A stretch of DNA of 64,000 nt, taken from assembly GCA_928212115.1 (NCBI GenBank), contig CAKMRJ010000001.1, positions 370,229,564 through 370,293,563 on the forward strand. Reading direction: 5' to 3'. This DNA comes from Lactuca virosa. Taxonomy: Eukaryota > Streptophyta > Magnoliopsida > Asterales > Asteraceae. Positions within the stretch are counted from its first letter, which is position 1. Each line of letters opens with the position of its first letter. The notes beneath the pieces are model-generated. The model saw only the letters and a list, made by a program, of their open reading frames with translations, had not been told where the DNA came from and ran no database searches. Below are positions 55,915 through 64,000 of this stretch, piece by piece. Both the position numbers and the translations under genes were made by a program.

Positions 55915-57693
55915 TCACTTCTTGTGGCTCTTCTTTGAATTCCAAAAACTAAGCATACATCTTGTTGCAGGGTAAGGGCACCCGAAAAACCTAACAAGAT
56001 TTTGACAATCTTTTTCCTCAACTTCATCATTTCCATTTGAATTTGAACTTAACTGACTTAAATACGTCTTCCCTTCATATATGTATATTAGTTGCTGCCA
56101 TAAAAGCACACCCAAACCAATTTCCACAGACACACTTGCAAAAAATAGGTAAATGAGTACAAAGCCTCTGATTGGTAGATACTCTACTGATATGAGAAAA
56201 GAGAAGGTGTATTCTGTGAGGATCGTGACAACGGTTGACTTGGTCAAAACAGTTGTAGGAATGTGTCTTAATGGTGGCCAGATTTTAAATGCCACGTAAG
56301 CAGATACAATTGAAACATAGAAAGTACTCACGACTGCTGAGATTAGAAACAGGATGAAGCTTCGGTGATTTCCCGCACCAACACAATTTCCAATCTGCAT
56401 AAGTAAATGAGGGCAAATTCGTAAAAAAAAAAAAAAAAAAAAAAAGTTACGCATCAAACATTTAATATTATTTACAAAGTAGATGGAGTATGAACACCTA
56501 CAAATGGGCAATGATGATCCATGTCTAATACACACATTCTACACGAACGACAGTGATGAACATTAGGTGACTTTGGCTTTGAACAAAAGTGACAAAAGTT
56601 GTAACGATCAAGTCCACCTCTTCCCACTAGAGGGTAGCTGCCCCAGGCTATAGGTGGTGGTGCACCAGGTGACCGGAATGCCGCCAGGACATAAGTTGAA
56701 AGTGTGCTTAAAGACAAGATACCCGTTATTGTCAAATGGGATACACCACAGAAATAACTCACTGAAAATATGACAGGATAAATAGCCCAAACACCACTAC
56801 CTGTGTATGTAACTTTAAAGTTTAGTTTCACTCATTGATATATATATTTGTAAAGGAAATGAGTTATGGATATGAAGGTTACCTATAATGAAGAGCATAA
56901 ATAGCAGAAGGATAATGACAAAACACCGGTCTCTCAATCGTCTCCACCAAAAGTGCTTATCATTTTGTTTATGTGCATTGTGATTAGTTATGGCTCCACA
57001 CCAACCACACTTGAAAACAGGTGTATAAGGTGAAAGAATGAGGCGCAATCCACATCCCCAGCAGATTATTTCATGTTCATCACTTATGGATGCTACATAA
57101 TGATCCTCCTAAACAAAAAGAACAATAAACAGATTGATGAATTCATGAATACGAATAACAAGATTTTGGCATCCGAATGTTCCTATTGTTGTGGGTTATA
57201 TGGTTAACAAAACTCGTCACTGGGGGCAGAATACATCTAAATCATAAACCCTACATTAAATCATAAAGATCAAACAAGAAGGAAGTAGCAACCAAAGGAA
57301 ATCAGTGAGTAAAATGGTAGATTGGGCAAGCAGGAAGACAAACGTCAATGAAGAACAACATTACGATGCAACTGTAGTTGCAGTTATTTAAAGTTATCGA
57401 CGGCTCAAAATTGCTTGTGGATCAGCAAAATCGTATTTGATTGCCCAAACACAAGTTTCAAAAGTGTTCTAAAATTCTTGTCGTTGACCTATGTCAATCA
57501 AATTCAAAGCGATGAAAACGTAAATACAAGAAACACAAATTAAAAGTAGGAACGCAAAACAAAATTGATCTAATTTCCCGATACGGATTAAAGTGAAGAG
57601 TATTTTCGTGAGGGAGAGTACCTCTTTTGGAGTGGAGCCAGAGTGAAGAGGGGCTGAGACAGAGGAAAGTGGAGCTGAATCCGTAAAATCCAT
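55915..57693 (-). CDS. DHHC-type protein S-acyltransferase, 358 aa
   Basis: Four exons on the minus strand by eye: 57693-57622, 57108-56883, 56800-56502, 56394-55915 (1077 nt, phases close). The protein attaches palmitate to cysteines of membrane-associated proteins. The cysteine-rich domain has CHFCSKPKSPNVHHC, CRSCRMCVLDMDHHCPFIGN; the catalytic DHHC is at residues 194-197. The exon 3 donor is TTT|GTAGGT; the alternative six bases on would break the frame. Four hydrophobic segments fit the usual four-span topology: about 85-115, 120-142, 212-235 and 262-290. The N-terminus has an extra pair CWGC (40-43) and CGWC (58-61) that may bind zinc; I recall the same pair in Arabidopsis PAT11-type proteins. 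No canonical TTxE motif seen after the third span. An intron of 513 bp follows the 24-residue first exon. Confidence 0.9.
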
Positions 57694-58246
57694 GAGAACC
57701 GCTTAAAGTTTCAGACTTCAACCCTCCTCCAACGGATTATGACCATCACATCAAGAACAAAACTCTCTGTAATCTGGTTTTATAGGGAGAATCTGTGCCA
57801 AAATCGATGGTTTAGTTAAAATCTTTTAGAATCGTTGACAATTAGGGCGAATTAATCTCCTGAATCCTAGTTTGCATCGAAATTTAAATGGGATTACTTC
57901 TAGAGGTTTATCCAAAAAAAAAAAAAATTAAATACGGTAATCTCATTTATCAGATTGACGGCCACAATTTATTTTTTCGAGGTTGATAGAGCATTTTTTT
58001 TTGGTTAATGACTTAAAATGATAATATATTTTTTAATTTGTACATATTTAGTCACTGAGTTTTTTTTCGTCTACATTTTACCCTTCAACTTGTAAACTGT
58101 ACACATTCAGTCATTATGACCGGTTATTCCAAGTTAGCCGAAAATAATGACTTAATATGGTAATATATTTATCATTTTGTACACATTTAGTCCTTAATAT
58201 TTTTTTGTTTCAAAATAAGTCATTTTTGTTTTTGTACTCATTCAAT
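57694..58246. other. Upstream region of the DHHC gene and diverged tandem repeat
   Basis: The first 250 bp is the presumed promoter and 5' UTR, with no clear TATA box. From about 57990 two diverged copies of a 130-150-bp unit (AATGACTTAATATGGTAATATAT... TTTAGTCC) follow. Confidence 0.5.
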
Positions 58247-58844
58247 ACTTATAAATGACTTCTTTAGGTTTTCTCACAACATCTTACGTGTGACAAGCAT
58301 TGATGGGGTGTTTGGGGCTGTTGATGCTTATGTCCATCGTGATCTCAACTGCTTGGTTGCGTATGTCTTGTGGTTTGGCTTAGGTCTTTTGTTCTGAACG
58401 TCGTAACTTCTTCATACGATATCATATTTTAACGATCTTTATGTCTACATGTTCGGTTTTTTGAGTCTACTACAACTACAACTTTCGTTAAGATTACTCC
58501 CATTAAAATGTAGTATATTTTTACTTACGATTTTATAAAGAAAAACATTCATACATGCATTCATAAAAAATGTATGAATATAAAGATCTTAAGTAAAAAT
58601 ATATTATTTTTTAACGGGAGTAATCTAAACAAAAGTTGTAATAGACTAAAATACGAACACATGGATATAAATACCGTTAAAATCCGAGATCGTATGAAGA
58701 AGTTATGCCGTTCAGAACACGTGACCTAAGCAACCAAGTAGTCGAGATTGTGATGGACATAAGCATCAAAAACCTCAAACACCTCATTAATGATTGTCCT
58801 ACATAAGATGTCGTGAGAAAAACCTAAATAAATCATTCATAAGT
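58247..58844. mobile_element. Fold-back (long inverted repeat) element, about 600 bp
   Basis: The left half reads almost as the reverse complement of the right half over about 290 bp (ACTTATAAATGAC... against ...ATCATTCATAAGT). Shared blocks include TGATGCTTATGTCCATC, TTCTGAACG and AACTTCTTCATACGAT. Arms look roughly 80 per cent identical with a few indels. No coding frame. Such structures are typical of fold-back MITEs and give hairpin RNA when transcribed. Confidence 0.85.
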
Positions 58845-59340
58845 TGGTGGCCCTAACTCGTTTTGGAAGGGCTACTCGACGAGTTGGTGGCCCTAACTCG
58901 TCGAGTAGAAGGCAGAAAAAGGCGCGGGTTTTAAGTGAGCTACTCGACGAGTCGAAGTCCTGACTCGACGAGTACGTCAGGCTGGATGAAACCTAATCCT
59001 TGGGGTTTGCACCCTATTTAAGCATCATATCTGGCCTCCATCCCAGCCTCCATCACCTCCAAACCCTAATCTCGAAACCCTAATCAACCTTGAGTGATCT
59101 TGAGCTATTTCTTGCCATTTTGAGTGGTTTGTGTGTTCTTGAAGCTTAGAAGAAGAAGAAGGAGTTCGAAGGTTCAAGGAGAAGGTTATAGATCCAGGGA
59201 TTTCATTCCATTCTCATCACTTTCTGGTAATCAAGCTCTAAACTTGCCTTATAGTTCATTAGATCTCTTTGTGGTCTCTTTTATGGGGTTTTGTCCAAGT
59301 AGCATGATTGATGAGGGATGGATGTCCCAAGCTGATTATT

Positions 59341-61244
59341 TGTAACATCCTGTTTCTGGTCGTCAGTGGTTAGGGTTCGTAGGCTGCAACCCGGACATGA
59401 GGAAGTCTCGGGGTTGCGACGAGTTACTAGAAGCGTAAGGCATCTCGTCACCTTCCGTGGGTATGAGGTTCTTTGGAAACGGAGTCATATCGAGGAAGCA
59501 TTGGAAGTTTGAAGTGTTGGCAGGATAAGTCCCTTAATTTGAGAAAGGTGGCAGCTGAGTACGCTGGGCGTACGTGTGTGTACGCTTAGCGTACTCATGT
59601 GCGTGGCTTTTAAGCGGAGCCACCTAGTACGCTGGGCGTACTAAGCACATAGTGAAAACCCTAATTTTGGGTGTGTACCTATATAAAGAATGAGATGGCC
59701 TCATTCATGGCCACCACCCTCAGATTTCAAACCCTCCTAAACCCTAAACCTTCGTTCATGGAGTTTGTGGATGCATTTGAGAGCCTTTGAGTGTCTTAAG
59801 TGTTCTCGTGAGATTTTTGGAGTGGAGAAGGAGCATGGAAGAGAATAGAGTTGGAGTCCAGGCTTTGGATCTGAGCTTTTCTGTGGATGGAGCATCATTT
59901 GAAGGTATAAAGCTCAAAGCTTTCCCATCCTTTTGATTTGTGCATGTTATGGTCCATTTTAGGGTTTTTGGTCCCAAAGCTTGAAGCTTTATGAGTTGTT
60001 GCACTCCAGAGCCTAATGTTTGTCCTTTAAAGCGTTTCTAGTGGAGAGGATCCATAAAAATGAGGTCTTGGAAGTTGGAATCAAACCATGCATGAGTTAT
60101 GAGCTTTTTGAGATAAAAGAGTGAGTGATTTGGGTGTTGTGACCTCCTCAGCCATGCAAAGGCTTAAAGTCACTGACTTTATGGAGTAAGAGCCATTAGG
60201 GAGTCCAGATCTGGGATTTGAGTTGATGTCTTATCTGATTAAGACCAAATGAGTAGAAAGAGTAAATCTGGGAAGTACGCTGAGCGTAATTCCTGTACGC
60301 CCCGCGTATTGCCCCAGTGTCCCCGATGGCCAATCTGGATTCGTGAGTACGCTGAGCGTACCAAGAGAGGTACGCCCCACGTAACCTCACTGTGGCCTTA
60401 TGGGCTAAGTCTCATTTTGGGCCTTGAGTGTTGAGCCTGGAGTTTGGGCTTGTTGAAATAGAGTTTCGGACCAGAGGATTATGTATAGGTGCTTTGGGCC
60501 CTTGAGTTGGGCTTTCCTTTTAGACTTGAGAGTTAGGCCTCGGGAGAGCCCATTTATTATTGGGCTTTGGTGGGCCCAATGGGTTTTAGGTTGTTGCTGG
60601 TCTGGTTAGTGGACCTCCTGTAGACCTAATGAGTGAGAGTCTGGACTTAGTTCCTAATTAGGTTAATTGTGGATTTGGATCAGAGTTAGAGGCCGGTGCA
60701 TGGCAACAACGTTTTTAGGGGTGTTCATCATTCGAGGTGAGTCTTCTCACTATACTTACCATGAGTGGTATCCTTGTGTGACTGAGATGTCTTATGTGCT
60801 TATTTGTGTATTGTGATATTCTGCATTATGTCTCTGTGATTTATGCTGAGTATTGTTATTATGAGCTTATTGAGTTAGGACCGGAGGGTCCACCTGATTT
60901 CTGGGACCGGAGGGTCCCACTGAGACACATTGACCGGAGGGTCTTATCTGAGTATAGCCATGAGAGGCTACTGAGATGTGTGTGGTATTTTGGGGAACTC
61001 ACTAAGCTTCGTGCTTACCGTGTTATGTGTTATGTGTTTCAGGTTTTTCTCAGGATCGCGGGAAGGCACCGACTCGATTGTACACACTAGAGAAAGAGTT
61101 ATGATTTGAGGATCCTGGAGTATTAAACAAACAATTATGGAGATGCGTTTTGTAAACTAAATAAATGAGATTTTGTGAAAAGCGTTATGAGATTTATATG
61201 AATTTAAAATGAAAAAAATTTGTTTGGAAATTTACGGTGTTGCA
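59341..61244 (+). mobile_element. Solo LTR G inserted in F
   Basis: Starts TGTAACATCC, ends ACGGTGTTGCA, with duplication TTATT (59336-59340 and 61245-61249). 1904 bp. TATA (TATATAAA) at 59680; GTACGCTGGGCGTAC-type palindromes at 59559-59641 and 60276-60380; site II-like GGGCCT/GCCCA cluster at 60400-60600; donor GAG|GTGAGTCTTCTCAC at 60737; acceptor GTTTCAG|GTTTTT ending 61042. No internal region, so a solo LTR. Confidence 0.9.
60737..61042 (+). other. Predicted LTR intron of G with hairpin repeats
   Basis: Between donor and acceptor are three GACCGGAGGGTCC units (60879-60942), each a GGACC/GGTCC hairpin, then GGGGAACTCACTAAGC (60992). At 306 nt it is the shortest predicted LTR intron here. 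Motif-based inference. Confidence 0.4.
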
Positions 61245-62060
61245 TTATTCTTTCAGATCTAGAGTTATTAAGTGCTGTAAAGGCATAAAGGTGTAAACTT
61301 TATGGCATTTGAGTCTCATGCAAACCTTATGGATATTGTTATAGCCTTTTAAGCCCCAAAGGGGCCATGCATGGAAGCAAGCTCGAGACTTTACGTGGTT
61401 AACTGGTTTCTAGACCCTAGATCTAGGCTTTCATGCTTTGGTTTGGAATACTAAGGCTGTTTGGACAAGATCTATGTCTTAGAGGAATTAGGGTTTTAGC
61501 TAAACCCTTCAAAAAAGAGTTATCAACTGGTAAAGTTGGAAACTTTACCCTTAGAAAGGTCATTCCCAGTGAACAAGTGAAGTATGGACTATAGATCTAG
61601 AAAACAAGGGCTTAATTTGTTAAGATGGCCAATCAGACAGAAGGACTCGTCGAGTCCATGAGGGAACTCGATGAGTCGATTCGTGTTGTCCCTTTTTCAG
61701 TTTATAGTAGAACTCGACGAGTCTGTAGAGGGACTCGACGAGTGGATTTGCCAAATCGTGACTGAGCAGCTCGATAGGACTCGACGAGTCGGTGGAGCGA
61801 CTCGGCGAGTTGAGTCGCGATTCCAGGATTTATGAGTTATAGAACTCGGCGAGTTGAAAGGTTGACTCGACGGGTTGGTCAACCCAGAATGTTGACTGTG
61901 ACCAGAGCTTTGACTTTGACCGGGGGTAAAATGGTCATTTTACCCTTAGATGGATTTTCAGTTTTCTGACTAAGTAATATTGTATAGAACTAGCCTGGGA
62001 GTCGTGGGGGCAGCCAGCAGAGATTCCTCTCGCACGAGTACAACATCCAGTTTGAGAGGT

Positions 62061-62767
62061 GAGTTTTTGAAAAATACGTTCCCCACCTATATATGTATAT
62101 ATAGGTGTACATGATTTTAGAAATTATGAGTTATCTCTTCGTTAAGATTCACCATAACTGGATTGGATAATAATATATTATTTCCAGAATATATTGCCAA
62201 TAATTGAAATCATAATTTAAGGTTTCGTAATTTACTGATTTAAAACATCTAATTTTTCGATTTCTATAAATATTTTTACTAAAATATTCTAAGTATGAAA
62301 TTAAATAATAGACTATGACCTGAGTCCAAAAATGCTTTCGGAATTCCCATCTCAGGTGTGGAAATCCCTCAACGGATAGAAACGGTTTTAAGAAAATCAG
62401 TATTATACTGGTTTTGGATTCTTAAAACGGTCGTATCTTTTGCATGCGAACTCCGTTTTGGACGTTCTTTATATTTTCGGAAATAGGGAAACAAGTACTA
62501 CGAGACTAGAATGTTTGTTTTTCTTACAAATGCTTAATACGAAATTTTAGTTTTTCAGACGCAATCTTAGGGTTGTAGTTTGAGCTGTTTTATTTGTTTG
62601 CTAGATTACATATTTGGAAGTAAGATACCATCTGGTATCTTATAATAGTTGAAATGGATTCATTTATTTTACAAAAGATGCACTAAAACTCAATGAGTCA
62701 AATTACCAAGAGATTTACTGTGAACTTGACCGTTCACAGTCTTTGACCTAAATTCCGGGATGTAACA
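62061..62767 (-). mobile_element. 3' LTR of element H (extent uncertain on the left)
   Basis: Ends CGGGATGTAACA at 62767, next to a reversed polypurine tract (CCTCCCCGTT at 62771-62780) and minus-strand pol. On the minus strand it begins TGTTACATCCCGG. The left border is set where similarity to F stops and may be off by tens of bases. Confidence 0.65.
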
Positions 62768-62799
62768 TTACCTCCCCGTTAAGGGAATTTTTTCCCAGA

Positions 62800-63947
62800 A
62801 TTATTAAGTTCCAGGTTACTTTGATCTACTTTCATTTCGTTCCAATAGTGGAGGGATCACCGCTAAAAATTGCAGATACTTTTGTTTCATTTGATCCTCA
62901 CGTTCCCAAGTAAACTTCGGTCCTCTACGAGAGTTCCAACGGGCGTTTACTATAGGATGAGGCTTTGATTGAGGCTTTTTATTTCTCGATCCATGATCTC
63001 CATCGGTCTCTCCACAAAATGGAGTTTAGTGTTGATCTGGATCTCATCGAGAGGAATAACAAGGTTCTCATTAGAGAGACACTTTTGAAATTACATACGT
63101 GGGAGGTGTCGTGAACTTTGTTGTGTTCTTGAGGTAAATTGAGTTTGTAAGCCACCGGGCTAACGCTTACTAGGATTTTAAAAGGTTCGACGTAACGGGG
63201 GTTAGTTTACGTCGTTTTCCAAATCGAATGACACCTTCCCATAGTGCGACCTTTAGTAGGACACAGTCTCTTACTTTGAATTGTAAGGATTTGCATCTTG
63301 TGTCAGCGTTGCTTTTCTAATGACTACGTGCGACCTTTAATCATTCATTTATCTAAATAATTCTCTCTGTTGTTTCATGGATGATCTCAGGGCCAATGTG
63401 TAGAGTATCTACAACATGCTTTCAAGATAACTAGGTATTTCTAACTTCTGCCCAACATATCGGAGAATGACATCTACATTCGTACAAGGCCTTGAATGGA
63501 GTGGCCTTTATGCTCGTGTGATAACTATTGTTATATGAAAACTCAACTAGTGGTGAGTGAGTATTCGATGAATTACTGAAGTCTATCACCCAATCACGGG
63601 GCATGTCTTCCGAAGTTTGTATCATTATTTTGCTCTGGTCATTCGTCTATGGATGATATGCAGTACTCACGTCGAGTTTAGTTCCTAGGAACCCTTGTAA
63701 TGATTGCCCAAAATATGGAAGTGAATCTACTATCTCGATCTGAGATAATATATGTTGGTAGACCATGTAGCCTGACTATCTCCTTAAGATAGGTCCTGGT
63801 GAGTTTTTCCATCTTGTCAGTTTCTTTGATGGCTAGGAAGTGGGCAGACTTGGTTAAACGGCCAGTCATTACCCAAATGGTGTCATATTGCTTGAAGTTC
63901 TTGGCAACTTCATTATAAAATCCATACTTATTTGTTCCCACTTCCAT
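62800..63947 (-). pseudogene. Integrase and chromodomain end of element H
   Basis: On the minus strand, in several frames: the integrase core at 63947-63678 (MTGRLTKSAHFLAI, ISDRDSRFTSIFW), then 63625-63431 (EFSYNNSYHTSIKATPF, SPICWAEV). Further on, in shifted frames, are the SPVAYKLNLPQEHNKVHD region (about 63180), NENLVIPLDEIQ and a chromodomain-like WNSRRGPKFTWERED (about 62940-62900). Frameshifts between these parts mean it is not functional. The rest of H lies beyond 64000. Ty3-gypsy chromovirus, different from A. Confidence 0.85.
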
Positions 63948-64000
63948 TTTGAGATTAAGGATTGTTGTAGTAGTCCAGATGGGTTTTGGTACTCTGCTTT

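Larger units (their letters stand above)
58845..62060 (+). mobile_element. LTR F (partial), split by solo LTR G
   Basis: 58845-59340 and 61250-62060 together resemble the LTRs of A and C: CTCGACGAGT palindromes (58872-58974), TATA at 59015 after GGGGTTTGCACC, AAACCCTAA boxes, a second palindrome cluster (61645-61880), a TTGAC array (61873-61922) and AG|GTGAGT at 62059. Its start is not defined and its end is cut where H begins. Confidence 0.75.

Overview
The window looks like nuclear DNA of a flowering plant, most likely an Asteraceae species close to lettuce (inference). Reasons: three intron-bearing plant genes, initiator-methionine tRNA primer sites of plant LTR retrotransposons, hAT-type MITEs, AT microsatellites, and LTRs full of the CTCGACGAGT motif that I associate with lettuce. 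No bacterial or organellar features were seen.

Positions 1-37002 are a nest of LTR retrotransposons. Element A is a Ty3-gypsy chromovirus on the plus strand, with a decayed pol and a 3' LTR swollen by five tandem 1260-bp units. An LTR end of another element (N) interrupts A's 5' LTR. Element B (minus strand) sits in A's gag, flanked by the 5-bp duplication AGCAT. Solo LTR E (duplication ATTTG) sits in B, and solo LTR D (CTATG) sits in E. Element C, a pol-less element with a 320-aa gag-like ORF, sits in B's right LTR.

Positions 37003-58246 form a gene island. A plus-strand gene encodes a secretory-pathway thioredoxin-like/AlgH (DUF179) protein of 1024 aa in 8 exons. It faces a minus-strand gene for a plastid YceD-like (DUF177) 23S rRNA accumulation protein of 203 aa in 6 exons. 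Further on is a minus-strand DHHC S-acyltransferase gene of 358 aa in 4 exons. All exon models were built by eye; splice phases close and the totals are divisible by three. Two hAT-like MITEs with perfect 8-bp duplications, an inverted-repeat pair and an LTR fragment lie between the genes.

Positions 58247-64000 are repeats again: a 600-bp fold-back element, an LTR (F) split by a solo LTR (G, duplication TTATT), and the 3' end of a minus-strand chromovirus (H).

The most interesting signal is a shared architecture in otherwise dissimilar LTRs. (1) Short odd palindromes of family-specific sequence end about 40 bp upstream of the TATA box and recur several hundred bp downstream. (2) A strong splice donor AG|GTGAGT and a downstream GAACTCACTAAG...CAG|GT acceptor outline an intron inside the LTR. 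(3) That intron holds a family-specific tandem array of hairpins, including a run of cUUCGg tetraloops in C. (4) A GTAGTA-GGGCCC-TACTAC hairpin precedes gag at an almost fixed distance in A, B and C. Functions are inference.
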